DNA from: KBS50 sp042434095
Lineage (GTDB): Bacteria > Actinomycetota > Actinomycetes > Mycobacteriales > Micromonosporaceae
Length of the DNA: 64,000 bases
Assembly: GCF_042434095.1 (NCBI RefSeq)
Contig: NZ_JBHLUE010000002.1
Span: 434,001-498,000 of the forward strand
Direction: 5' to 3'
The translations under genes were made by a program, and so were the position numbers. Of this stretch, positions 50,941 to 59,724 are shown in pieces (position 1 is the first letter of the stretch; each line of letters begins with the position of its first letter). The notes beneath the pieces are model-generated. The model saw only the letters and a program-made list of their open reading frames with translations. It was not told where the DNA came from and ran no database searches.

Positions 50941-52308
50941 TCACGCTCCCAGCAGGCTCTGGCCGCACACCCGGACCACGTTGCCGGTGATCCCGCCGGC
51001 GGCCGGGCTCGCCAGCCAGGCGATCGTCTCGGCCACATCCACCGGCAGGCCGCCCTGGGCCATGCTGTTCATCCGCCGGCCCGCCTCGCGCAGCATCAGC
51101 GGGATCCGGGCGGTGAGCCGGGTCTCGATGAAGCCGGGCGCGACCGCGTTGACGGTGATCTCCCGGTCGGCCAGCACCGGCGCCATCGACCGCACCAGCC
51201 CGACCACCCCAGCCTTGCTGGTGGCGTAGTTCGTCTGGCCGCGGTTGCCGGCCAGCCCGGCGATCGAGGAGACGCCGATCAGCCGGCCGCCGGCCCGGAT
51301 CAGGTCCCGGTCCAGCAGCACGTCGTTGATCCGCTCCTGGCTGGACAGGTTGACGTCCAGCACGGCGTCCCAGCGGCCCGGATCCATCCGGCCGAGGGTC
51401 TTGTCCCGGGTTATCCCGGCGTTGTGCACCAGCACGTCGAGCTGCCCGTGCCGGTCGGCCAGGTATCGGGCCAGCCGGTCCGGCGCGTCGGCCGCGGTCA
51501 GGTCGAGCTGCACGGCCTCACCGCCGATGGCGTTCGCCACCGCGGCCAGCTCGTCGCCGGCGGCCGGCACGTCCAGCGCGACGACCCGGGCGCCGTCCCG
51601 GGCCAGCACCCGGGCCAGCTCCGCGCCGATGCCGCGGGCCGCGCCGGTCACCAGGGCCACCCGGCCGGCCAGCGGCCGGTCCCAGTCGGCCGGCGCGGTG
51701 GCCGGCCCCGGGCCGATCCGGATCACCTGGCCGGACACGTACGCCGAGCGGCCGGAGAGCAGGAAGCGCAGCGTGGACTCGAGGCTGACCGGCGAGCCGT
51801 CCCGGTCGACGTACACCAGCTGGCTGGTGCTGCCCCGGCCGAACTCCTTGCCGATGCTGCGGGTCAGACCCTCCAGGGCGCGCTGCGCGGTCGCCTCCCG
51901 GGGCGTCGCGCACGCCTCCGGCGGGGTGCCGAGCACGATCACCCGGCCGGACGGGGTGAGGCCGCGGGCGTACGGGTGGAAGAAGTCGTACAGGGCGCGC
52001 AGGCCGGTCGAGTCGGTGATCCCGGTGGCGTCGAAGATCAGCGCCCCGTACCGCTCGGCGGACCGGCCGTCGGCGGTTGCGTCGGTGGCCGCGGCCGGCT
52101 CGCGCAGCTCGACACCGGCCGCGGTCAGGATCTTGGCCACCTGATCGCGCAGCCGGCCGCCGGGCGCGGCGCCCAGCAGCGCCGGACCGGGCAGCAGCGG
52201 GTCGCCGGGCCGGTGGCGGCGCAGCCGGGGCGGGTCGGGCAGGCCGAGCCGCTTGACGAGCGTCCGGCCGGGGCCGGAGTTGGCGAAGCTGGCGTACCGG
52301 TCGGTCAT
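50941..52308 (-). CDS. FabG4-type 3-oxoacyl-ACP/CoA reductase (large SDR)
   Basis: A 455-residue high-molecular-weight SDR. The first 200 or so residues form a degenerate flavodoxin-like domain (YGALIFDATGITDSTGLRAL). The second half is a canonical SDR: VALVTGAARGIGAELARVLA, HNAGITRDKTLGRM, SSIAGLAGNRGQTNYATSKAG, with catalytic Ser-Tyr-Lys. It reduces 3-oxoacyl thioesters. A TAGGCT -10 box (52315-52320) lies 6 bases before ATG 52308 and overlaps a palindromic operator, so the mRNA is probably leaderless and repressed by the TetR protein. Confidence 0.92.
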   Translation of the reverse strand: MTDRYASFANSGPGRTLVKRLGLPDPPRLRRHRPGDPLLPGPALLGAAPGGRLRDQVAKILTAAGVELREPAAATDATADGRSAERYGALIFDATGITDSTGLRALYDFFHPYARGLTPSGRVIVLGTPPEACATPREATAQRALEGLTRSIGKEFGRGSTSQLVYVDRDGSPVSLESTLRFLLSGRSAYVSGQVIRIGPGPATAPADWDRPLAGRVALVTGAARGIGAELARVLARDGARVVALDVPAAGDELAAVANAIGGEAVQLDLTAADAPDRLARYLADRHGQLDVLVHNAGITRDKTLGRMDPGRWDAVLDVNLSSQERINDVLLDRDLIRAGGRLIGVSSIAGLAGNRGQTNYATSKAGVVGLVRSMAPVLADREITVNAVAPGFIETRLTARIPLMLREAGRRMNSMAQGGLPVDVAETIAWLASPAAGGITGNVVRVCGQSLLGA

Positions 52309-52314
52309 AGCCGT

Positions 52315-52332
52315 AGCCTACTGGCGAGTAGG
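52315..52332. promoter_or_regulatory. Operator palindrome between fabG4-like and thiolase genes
   Basis: CCTACTGGCGAGTAGG (52317-52332) has the same 16-bp form as the site at 47602-47617 (12 of 16 identical with all variation in the centre). It overlaps the TAGGCT -10 box (52315-52320, minus strand) of the fabG4-like gene. Confidence 0.75.
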
Positions 52333-52370
52333 TTGGGCGCAAGCCCGTCGCGGACTGAGGAGGCCGGATC

Positions 52371-53663
52371 GTGCAGGAAATCCGTCGTGTCGCGGTGCTC
52401 GGAGGCAACCGGATCCCGTTCGCCCGCTCGAACGGCCGGTACGCCCGCGCCTCGAACCAGGACATGCTCACGGCGGCGCTCGACGGGCTGGTGGCCCGGT
52501 TCGGCCTGGCCGGCCAGCGGATGGGCGAGGTGGTGGCCGGCGCGGTGCTCAAGCACTCCCGCGACTACAACCTGACCCGCGAGGTCGTGCTCGGCTCGCG
52601 GCTCGACCCGCACACCCCCGCGTACGACATCCAGCAGGCCTGCGGCACGGGGCTGGAGGCGGCGATCCTGGTGGCCAACAAGATCGCCCTCGGCCAGCTC
52701 GACGTGGGCGTGGCCGGCGGGGTGGACACCACGTCCGACGCGCCGCTCGCGGTCAACGAGGAATTCCGGCAGACCCTGTTGCGGATCAACTCGGCCCGCA
52801 GCCTGGGCGCCCGGCTCCGGGCCGCCACCGCGCTCCGCCCGCACCACCCGTTCACGCCGGAGATCCCGCGCAACGCCGAGCCCCGTACCGGGTTGTCCAT
52901 GGGCGACCACGCGGCCATCACGGCCCGGCGCTGGAACATCGACCGGCGGGCCCAGGACGAGCTGGCGCTCGCCTCCCACCAGCGCCTCGCGGCCGCGTAC
53001 CAGCGCGGGTTCTTCGACGACCTGGTCACGCCGTACCTCGGATTGCAGCGCGACCAGAACCTGCGCCCGGAAACCACGCTGGAGAAGCTCGGCGCGCTGA
53101 AGCCGGCCTTCGGCGCCCGTGGCCCGGAGACCGACGCCGCCACCATGACGGCCGGCAACTCCTCGCCGCTCACCGACGGCGCCTCCACGGTGCTGCTCGC
53201 GTCCCAGGAGTGGGCCGCGGCGCACAACCTGCCGGTGCTGGCCTGGTTCTCCGACGCCGAGACCGCGGCCGTGGACTTCGTGCACGGCGACGAGGGGCTG
53301 CTGATGGCCCCCGCGTACGCGGTGCCCAGGCTGCTGGCCCGGAACGGGCTGACGCTGCGGGACTTCGACTTCTACGAGATCCACGAGGCGTTCGCGTCGC
53401 AGGTGCTGGCCACCCTCGCGGCCTGGGAGTCGCCGGAGTTCTGCAAGGAGCGGCTGGGCCTGGACGCCCCGCTCGGCTCGATCGACCGCGACCGGCTGAA
53501 CGTCAACGGGTCGTCGCTGGCGGCCGGCCATCCGTTCGCGGCGACCGGTGGCCGGATCGTGGCGACGCTGGCCAAGCTGCTGGCCGAGAAGGGCAGCGGG
53601 CGGGGCCTCATCTCCATCTGCGCCGCGGGCGGCCAGGGCGTGGTGGCCATCCTGGAACGCTGA
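52371..53663 (+). CDS. Acetyl-CoA acetyltransferase (thiolase, FadA2-like)
   Basis: A 430-residue thiolase. Active-site features are the nucleophile loop DIQQACGTGLEAAILVANK (Cys), the His of DFYEIHEAFASQVL, the NVNGSSLAAGHPFAATGGR loop and the second Cys in CAAGGQGVVAI. It is longer than biosynthetic thiolases, like FadI/FadA2, and probably degradative. GTG at 52371 follows AGGAGG. Divergent from fabG4-like over 62 bp with a shared operator. Confidence 0.95.
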   Translation: MQEIRRVAVLGGNRIPFARSNGRYARASNQDMLTAALDGLVARFGLAGQRMGEVVAGAVLKHSRDYNLTREVVLGSRLDPHTPAYDIQQACGTGLEAAILVANKIALGQLDVGVAGGVDTTSDAPLAVNEEFRQTLLRINSARSLGARLRAATALRPHHPFTPEIPRNAEPRTGLSMGDHAAITARRWNIDRRAQDELALASHQRLAAAYQRGFFDDLVTPYLGLQRDQNLRPETTLEKLGALKPAFGARGPETDAATMTAGNSSPLTDGASTVLLASQEWAAAHNLPVLAWFSDAETAAVDFVHGDEGLLMAPAYAVPRLLARNGLTLRDFDFYEIHEAFASQVLATLAAWESPEFCKERLGLDAPLGSIDRDRLNVNGSSLAAGHPFAATGGRIVATLAKLLAEKGSGRGLISICAAGGQGVVAILER

Positions 53664-53720
53664 TCGCGCCGGGTCCGGCGCCCACCGGCCCGGCTCTCGG
53701 CCGGCCCGACGGCCACCGGG

Positions 53721-53809
53721 CCGGCGCCCACTCCCGGCGCCCACTCCCGGCGCCCACTCCCGGCGCCCACTCCCGGCGCCCACTCCCGGCGCCCACCCCC
53801 GGCGCCCAC
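53721..53809. repeat. 13-bp minisatellite, about seven units
   Basis: CCGGCGCCCACTC repeats with starts at 53721, 53734, 53747, 53760, 53773, 53786 and 53799 (last partial, sixth has CCC). A second array of 19-bp GGCCCGACGGCCACCTGCC units follows (about 53822-53864). They fill the gap between the convergent thiolase and penicillin-binding protein genes. Confidence 0.85.
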
Positions 53810-53876
53810 GGGGCGGCCACCGGCCCGACGGCCACCTGCCGGCCCGACGGCCACCTGCCGGCCCGGCGTCCCCGGG

Positions 53877-56285
53877 TCAGCCCGGCGTCGGCCCGGCCGC
53901 CGGCCGGGTGGGCGGCGGGGTGCGGCGTGGACTCGGGCTGACGGTCCGGGTCCGGCTCGGCGTCGGGCGGGCCGACGGGGTCGGGCTCACGCACCGGGAC
54001 GGCTCGCAGGTCGGCGTCGGCGAGCCGGTCGGGCTCGGCCGCTCGGTCGTCGGCGCGGGCGCGGCGGTGGTCGGCGCGGGCGGCGGGCCGCTGGGGGTGG
54101 CCGGGGTGTCGTCCGGGAACGCCGGCGCCTCGAAGCGGTACTTGTCCGGGTCGAGCTTGAGGGCTGCGGTGGCCTGTTCCATGAACTGCCGCCAGATGGG
54201 CGCCGGCCCGGTGGCCCCGTACACCTCGTAGCTGCCGCTCCGGGTCTTCAGCGGCTTGCCGTCGTCGGTGCCCAGCCAGACCGCGGCCGCGAGCGCCCCG
54301 GTGTAGCCGACCATCCAGGTGTGCACGTTCTGGGTGGTGCTCTGACCGGCCTGCCAGGTACCGGTCTTGCCCGCCGAGTCCCAGCCGTTGCCGAGCTTGG
54401 CCGCCTTCACCTGGCGGAGCGTCCAGTCCAGCTGGTTGACCGCCTCCCGGTCCAGCCCGAGGTCGCTCTGGGTGAGCTGCTCGTCGTACACCTTGTCGTC
54501 GCCCTTCGTCACGGACCGCACGAAGTGCTCGTCGGACCGCTTGCCGTGGGCCGCGAGGGTGGCCATCCCGTTGGCGTGGTCGGCCACCGTGATGCCGTAC
54601 TGGCCGATGCCCACCTCGGTGCTGAACTGCTTGGCGGTCTCCTCGCCGGGGTGACCGCGCAGCTCCACCCGCTGCGGGTGGGGGTTGCCCGGCACGTCCT
54701 TCCACATCGAGTCGATGCCCGCGCGGGTGGCCAGGTCGACCACCTTGGCGGTGCCCAGCTTCTCGGTCAGCTCGAAGTAGGTGACGTTCAGCGAGGCCAC
54801 CGTGGCCTCCCACAGCGCGCAGTCCGGCTGGCACGGCGCGTGCTCGGCGTTGCGGATCGGGCCGGCCGGGCTGCCCTTCGTCCGGCCGGACTCCGGGAAC
54901 TCCTTGGTGTCCGGGGAGTCGAAGTGCTGCTTCACCGAGATGTTCTGCTGCACGGCCGCGGCCAGGTCGTACGCCTTGAACGACGACCCCGGCGGGTGCT
55001 GGCCGTAGCCGCGAGCCTCGCCCTTTTCGTCGTAGTACCAGCCGGCGTAGTCCGGGCTGTTTCCGTTGTTGCCGCCGTAGTAGCCCAGCACCCGGCCGGT
55101 GCCGGGTTCGACCGCCACGAGCGCGGCCCGCCAGTTCTTCGGCTGGCCGCGTACCTCCGCGGGCGCGCTGTCCCGGTTGATGTCGGCGGACGCCTCGGCG
55201 GCGTCCTGGACCCGCTTGTCGATCGTGGTCACGATCTTGAAGCCGCCGTTCGCGATGTAGTCGGCCGGCTTGTTCTTGAACGGGTCGGTCTGCCGCAACT
55301 CGCTGAGCACGTGATTGACCACCTGGCCGGTCGGCTTGTCCAGCCCGGACTGCCCGGCGTTCGGGTCGACCGGCTTCACCGAGTCCGGGTACGCCAGGTT
55401 CGCGGCCTGGTCGGGGGTGAGGTAGTTCAGCCGCACCATGCCGTCGCGGATGTAGTTCCACCGTTCGATGGAGTTCTGCCGGGCCTTCGGGCCGCGCCGC
55501 GGGTCGTAGCCGGGCTGGCCCGCGGGGTCGTCCGGGTTGGCCTCCGGCTGCTTGACCATGGCGCACAGCACCATCGCCTCGGCCACCGTCAGTTGCTTCG
55601 CCGCCGGCGCGTCTCGGCGCACGGTCTTGCCGAAGTACGCCTGCGCGGCCGCCTCGATCCCGTACGCGCCCCGGCCGAACGGGACGGTGTTCAGGTAGTA
55701 GCCGAGGATCTCCTGCTTGCTGTACTTGTCGTCCAGCTTCCAGGCGATCACCGCCTCGCGGAGCTTGCGCGAATAGGTGACCCCCTTGAGGTCGGCGGCC
55801 ACCCGCGCGTACTGCTGGGTGATGGTCGACGCGCCCTGCCGCTGCCCGCCGGTGAGGTTGGACCAGGCCGCCCGGAGCACGCCGGTGAAGTCGATGCCGC
55901 GGTTGGTCCAGAAGGTGCGGTCCTCGGCCGCCACGATCGCCTGCTTCGGGCCGTCGACCATCTGGTCGTACGGCACGATCGTGCGGTTCTCGGCCCCCAG
56001 CGTGGCCATCGCGGTCCTGCCGTCGGAGTAGTAGACGGTGGTGGACTCCGGCAGCTTGAGGTCGGTGGGCGCCGGCACGCTGTCGACGTAGTAGATGCCA
56101 CCGATCAGACCGATGCCGGCCACGAGCGCCGCCACGGCCAGCGCGGCCAGTAACCGATTGCGCCGGCGTCGCGGGGCGACCGGGCGCCGGCCCGCGCCCG
56201 GTTCGCCGGAGGCGGGGCGCGGCCCGCCGCCGGCACCGTACTGGTACCCGTTGCCGGCACCCTGCTGATACCCGTCGGGAGACAT
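53877..56285 (-). CDS. Bifunctional penicillin-binding protein (PBP1-type)
   Basis: An 802-residue class A PBP that polymerises and cross-links peptidoglycan. Cytoplasmic Gly/Tyr-rich N-terminus (QQGAGNGYQYGAGG), one membrane helix near residues 47-66 (LLAALAVAALVAGIGLIGGI). Glycosyltransferase motifs: AAEDRTFWTNRGID (EDxxF) and QGASTITQQYAR. Transpeptidase motifs: PPGSSFKAYDL (SxxK), VASLNVTYFEL (SxN) and SAGKTGTWQAG (KTG). A long Pro/Thr-rich tail follows. ATG at 56285 is preferred; GTG 56291 is two codons further upstream. Divergent from a winged-helix/MFS pair. Confidence 0.95.
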   Translation of the reverse strand: MSPDGYQQGAGNGYQYGAGGGPRPASGEPGAGRRPVAPRRRRNRLLAALAVAALVAGIGLIGGIYYVDSVPAPTDLKLPESTTVYYSDGRTAMATLGAENRTIVPYDQMVDGPKQAIVAAEDRTFWTNRGIDFTGVLRAAWSNLTGGQRQGASTITQQYARVAADLKGVTYSRKLREAVIAWKLDDKYSKQEILGYYLNTVPFGRGAYGIEAAAQAYFGKTVRRDAPAAKQLTVAEAMVLCAMVKQPEANPDDPAGQPGYDPRRGPKARQNSIERWNYIRDGMVRLNYLTPDQAANLAYPDSVKPVDPNAGQSGLDKPTGQVVNHVLSELRQTDPFKNKPADYIANGGFKIVTTIDKRVQDAAEASADINRDSAPAEVRGQPKNWRAALVAVEPGTGRVLGYYGGNNGNSPDYAGWYYDEKGEARGYGQHPPGSSFKAYDLAAAVQQNISVKQHFDSPDTKEFPESGRTKGSPAGPIRNAEHAPCQPDCALWEATVASLNVTYFELTEKLGTAKVVDLATRAGIDSMWKDVPGNPHPQRVELRGHPGEETAKQFSTEVGIGQYGITVADHANGMATLAAHGKRSDEHFVRSVTKGDDKVYDEQLTQSDLGLDREAVNQLDWTLRQVKAAKLGNGWDSAGKTGTWQAGQSTTQNVHTWMVGYTGALAAAVWLGTDDGKPLKTRSGSYEVYGATGPAPIWRQFMEQATAALKLDPDKYRFEAPAFPDDTPATPSGPPPAPTTAAPAPTTERPSPTGSPTPTCEPSRCVSPTPSARPTPSRTRTVSPSPRRTPPPTRPAAGPTPG

Positions 56286-56364
56286 CCGCACCCGTTACCC
56301 TGCGGCGCCGTCGCCGAATCCCGTGCCGGGCGGGACCGTGGCGGGTCGACCCCCAAATGAGTGT

Positions 56365-56394
56365 TTGACAGTAGGGCGCCGAGAGCCTTAACCT
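56365..56394 (+). promoter_or_regulatory. Promoter of the winged-helix/MFS operon
   Basis: TTGACA at 56365-56370 is a perfect -35. TAACCT (56389-56394) lies 18 bases downstream and ends 6 bases before ATG 56401, so the mRNA appears leaderless. TGTTTG/CAAACA half-sites flank the region and may be the operator. Confidence 0.7.
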
Positions 56395-56400
56395 CCAAAC

Positions 56401-56937
56401 ATGTCTTTGGGAGATGAGGCGCCGGGCGGCGCGGCCGAGGAGGACACCGCGCGGCTCCGGGCGCTGGCGCACCCGATCCGGCTGCGCATCCTCTCCCTGC
56501 TCACCGGGGCGGCGCTGACGGCCGCCGAGGTGGCCCGGGAGCTCGACCTGACCCACGCGAACGCCAGCTACCACCTGCGGCAACTGCTCGCCGCCGAGGC
56601 CATCGTGATCGCCGGCGAGGAGCGCATCCGCGGCGGCGCGGCGAAGCGCTACCGGTACGACCCCGACCGGGACCGGGACCGGCCCCGCAACCACGACGAC
56701 ATCCAACTCACGTACGAGGCGCTCACCACCGAGTTGCGGCGCCGGGCCACCGCCTGGCGTCCCGGCACGGCCGCGCTGGTCGACGCCGAACTCTGGGTCG
56801 ACCCGGAGGTCTGGGCCGAGGTGACCAGGGCGATCGGCGAGGCGGCCGTCCGGCTGCACCGGGCCGCCAAGCCGCCCCGCACCCCCGGCGCCACCCACGT
56901 CAACGCCACCGTTGCGCTCTTCCAGATGGAGGACTGA
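56401..56937 (+). CDS. Winged-helix (ArsR-like) transcriptional regulator
   Basis: A 178-residue DNA-binding protein with a helix-turn-helix: LRALAHPIRLRILSLLTGAA, TAAEVARELDLTHANASYHL and RQLLAAEAIVIAGEERIRGG. There is no CxC metal site. The C-terminal half is helical (DDIQLTYEALTTELRRRATA, then VTRAIGEAAVRLHRAAK). Its stop overlaps the MFS start (ATGA), so it probably regulates that exporter. Comes from a leaderless mRNA with a consensus -35. Confidence 0.88.
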   Translation: MSLGDEAPGGAAEEDTARLRALAHPIRLRILSLLTGAALTAAEVARELDLTHANASYHLRQLLAAEAIVIAGEERIRGGAAKRYRYDPDRDRDRPRNHDDIQLTYEALTTELRRRATAWRPGTAALVDAELWVDPEVWAEVTRAIGEAAVRLHRAAKPPRTPGATHVNATVALFQMED

Positions 56938-58226
56938 TGTTCGCGCCCCTGCGGCACGCCGCATTCCGCAACCTGGCCCTCGGCCGGCTGATCAACATGC
57001 TGGGCAACTCGATCGCACCGATCGCGCTGGCCTTCGCCGTACTGGATCTCACCGGCTCGGTGCGCGACCTCGGCCTGGTGGTCGGCGCCCGGTCGCTGCT
57101 GAACGCCGTGTTCGTGCTCTTCGGTGGCGTCCTGGCCGACCGGCTGCCCCGCCGGGTGGTGCTGGTCGGCTCCAGCCTGCTCGGCGCGCTCACCCAGGGC
57201 GCGGTGGCGGCCCTCGTGCTCAGCGGAACGGCCACGATTCCCCTGCTGTTGGCGCTGAGCGCGGCCAACGGGGTGGTGAGCGCGCTGGCTCAGCCGGCCG
57301 CCGCGGCGCTCACCCCGCAGACCGTGCCGCGGGAGCTGATCCAGCCGGCCAACGCGATCAACCGGCTGGGCATCAACGCCGCCATGATCGGCGGCGCGGC
57401 GCTGGGCGGCATCCTGGTCGCGGCCGTGGGGCCGGGCTGGGGCCTCGCGACCGACGCCGTCACGTTCGCGCTGGCCGGCCTGGTCTTCGCCCGGGTACGG
57501 GTGCCGGCGTCCGCCGCGGCGGCCGGCGACCGCCGGAGCATCCTGGCCGATCTGCGGGTGGGTTGGTCCGAGTTCGTGGGCCGGACCTGGCTCTGGGTGG
57601 TGGTGCTCGGCTTCATGGTGCTGAACGCCGTCCTCGCCGGCGCGGTGAACGTGCTCGGCCCGGCGGTGGCCGACGGCACCATCGGGCGGAGCGCCTGGGG
57701 CGTGGTGCTCGCGGCCGAGGCCGCCGGGATGATCGTGGGCGGCCTGATCGCCCTGCGGATCCGGGTACGCCGGCTGCTGCTGCTCGGGGTGTCCTGCATG
57801 TTCGCCGAGGCGCTGCTGCTGTTCGGGTTGGCCCTGGCGCCCCGGGTCCTGGTGCTGGTGCCGGCGGCCATGCTGGCCGGGCTGGGCGTGGAGCAGTTCG
57901 CGGTGGCCTGGGAGACGTCGATGGCCCAGCACATCCCGGCGGACCGGCTGGCCCGGGTCTACTCGTACGACATCCTGGGCTCGATCATCGCGATCCCGCT
58001 CGGTCAGGTCGTGGTCGGACCGGTGGCGGCCGCCGTGGGTAACCGGGACACGTTGCTCGGCGCCGCGGCGCTGGTGGTGCTGTCGGTGCTCGGCATGCTC
58101 GCCAGCCGGGACGTCCGGCGGCTGCCGGTCGGCTCGCCGGCCGACGGCGCCGACGGGTCGGCCCCGCCCGGCGGCGGTGTCCCTGGCGCTCCGGGCGGGG
58201 CCGACCCGGTGTCCGCCCCCGCGTGA
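56937..58226 (+). CDS. MFS transporter
   Basis: A 429-residue major-facilitator transporter with about 12 helices. Start MFAPLRHAAFRNLALGRLIN, first helix NSIAPIALAFAVLDLTG and the motif-A-like loop FGGVLADRLPRRVVLVGSSL. The ending is a Pro/Gly/Asp-rich cytoplasmic tail. Topology and lack of solute-specific domains resemble multidrug or enterobactin-exporter-like MFS proteins. Translation is coupled with the preceding regulator through ATGA. Confidence 0.9.
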   Translation: MFAPLRHAAFRNLALGRLINMLGNSIAPIALAFAVLDLTGSVRDLGLVVGARSLLNAVFVLFGGVLADRLPRRVVLVGSSLLGALTQGAVAALVLSGTATIPLLLALSAANGVVSALAQPAAAALTPQTVPRELIQPANAINRLGINAAMIGGAALGGILVAAVGPGWGLATDAVTFALAGLVFARVRVPASAAAAGDRRSILADLRVGWSEFVGRTWLWVVVLGFMVLNAVLAGAVNVLGPAVADGTIGRSAWGVVLAAEAAGMIVGGLIALRIRVRRLLLLGVSCMFAEALLLFGLALAPRVLVLVPAAMLAGLGVEQFAVAWETSMAQHIPADRLARVYSYDILGSIIAIPLGQVVVGPVAAAVGNRDTLLGAAALVVLSVLGMLASRDVRRLPVGSPADGADGSAPPGGGVPGAPGGADPVSAPA

Positions 58227-58284
58227 CGCCGTGCATTTCCGCGGGCTCGACCGACGGGAGACCGTCGCTGGGCCATCCTGTCCC

Positions 58285-58298
58285 TAGAATCACCGCTC
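58285..58298 (+). promoter_or_regulatory. -10 box for a probably leaderless purB mRNA
   Basis: TAGAAT at 58285-58290 fits the -10 consensus and ends 8 bases before GTG 58299; no Shine-Dalgarno sequence precedes it. Confidence 0.6.
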
Positions 58299-59723
58299 GT
58301 GACGACGATTCCGAATGTGCTGGCCGCCCGCTACGCCTCGCCGGAGCTGGTCGCGCTCTGGTCGCCGGAGGAGAAGATCCGGATGGAGCGCCGGCTGTGG
58401 GTCGCGGTGCTGCGCGCCCAGCGCGACCTCGGGGTGCCGGTGCCGGACGGCGTGGTCGAGGCGTACGAGCGGGTGCTGGACCGGGTCGACCTGGCCTCCA
58501 TCGCGGAGCGCGAGCGGGTCACCCGGCACGACGTCAAGGCGCGGATCGAGGAGTTCAGCGCGCTGGCCGGGCACGAGCACATCCACAAGGGGATGACCTC
58601 CCGGGACCTGACCGAGAACGTCGAGCAGCTGCAGATCCGGGCGTCGCTGGAGCTGATCCGGGACCGGGTGGTGGCCGCGCTGGCCCGGCTGGCCTGGCTG
58701 GCGCACGAGCACTCCGGCCTGGTGATGGCCGGCCGGTCGCACAACGTCGCGGCCCAGGCCACCACGCTGGGCAAGCGGTTCGCGTCGGCCGCCGAGGAGC
58801 TGCTGATCGCGTACGAGCGGCTGGCCGACCTGCTGGCCCGGTACCCGCTGCGGGGCATCAAGGGCCCGGTCGGCACCGCTGCCGATCAGCTGGACCTGTT
58901 CGACGGCGACGCCGGCAAGGTCGCCGAGCTGGAGCGGCGGGTGGCCACGCACCTCGGGTTCGCCCGGGTGATCAACAGCGTGGGCCAGGTGTACCCCCGC
59001 TCGCTCGACCTCGACGTGCTGTCGGCGCTCGCGCAGACGGCCGCGGCCCCGTCGTCGCTGGCCACCACCATCCGGCTGATGGTCGGCCAGGAGCTGGTCA
59101 CCGAGGGCTTCAAGCCGGGTCAGGTCGGCTCGAGCGCCATGCCGCACAAGATGAACACCCGGTCCTCGGAGCGGGTGAACGGGTTGGCCGTGGTGATCCG
59201 AGGCTACCTCTCGATGGTGGGTGAGCTGGCCGGGGACCAGTGGAACGAGGGCGACGTCTCCTGCTCGGTGGTGCGTCGGGTGGCGCTGCCCGACGCGTTC
59301 TTCGCGGCGGACGGACTGTTCCAGACGTTCCTCACGGTGCTCGACGAGTTCGGGGCGTACCCGGCGGTGATCGCCCGGGAACTGGACCGCTACCTGCCCT
59401 TCCTGGCCACCACCAGGATCCTGGTCGGCGCGGTTCGTCGGGGCGTCGGCCGTGAGGTGGCGCACGAGGTGATCAAGGAGCACGCGGTGGCCGTGGCGCT
59501 GGCCATGCGCGAGAAGGGCACGGTGGAGAACGACCTGTTCGATCGGCTGGCCACGGACGGCCGGCTGGGCCTGTCCCGGGCCGAGATCGACGAGCTGGTG
59601 GCGGACCGGACCGCCTTCGTGGGAGCGGCCCGCGCCCAGGTCGACGCCGTCACGAAGCGCATCACCGAGGTGGTGGTCGCGCACCCCGAGGCGGCCGCGT
59701 ACAGTCCGCCGCCGATCCTCTGA
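58299..59723 (+). CDS. purB: Adenylosuccinate lyase
   Basis: A 474-residue enzyme acting twice in purine synthesis (SAICAR to AICAR, adenylosuccinate to AMP). N-terminal NVLAARYASPELVALWSPEE. TSRDLTENVEQLQIRASLEL holds the first family segment. The fumarase-superfamily signature GSSAMPHKMNTRSSERVNGL provides the catalytic Ser loop. GTG at 58299 appears leaderless. Ends 1 bp before a convergent YbjQ gene. Confidence 0.97.
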   Translation: MTTIPNVLAARYASPELVALWSPEEKIRMERRLWVAVLRAQRDLGVPVPDGVVEAYERVLDRVDLASIAERERVTRHDVKARIEEFSALAGHEHIHKGMTSRDLTENVEQLQIRASLELIRDRVVAALARLAWLAHEHSGLVMAGRSHNVAAQATTLGKRFASAAEELLIAYERLADLLARYPLRGIKGPVGTAADQLDLFDGDAGKVAELERRVATHLGFARVINSVGQVYPRSLDLDVLSALAQTAAAPSSLATTIRLMVGQELVTEGFKPGQVGSSAMPHKMNTRSSERVNGLAVVIRGYLSMVGELAGDQWNEGDVSCSVVRRVALPDAFFAADGLFQTFLTVLDEFGAYPAVIARELDRYLPFLATTRILVGAVRRGVGREVAHEVIKEHAVAVALAMREKGTVENDLFDRLATDGRLGLSRAEIDELVADRTAFVGAARAQVDAVTKRITEVVVAHPEAAAYSPPPIL

Positions 59724-59724
59724 C

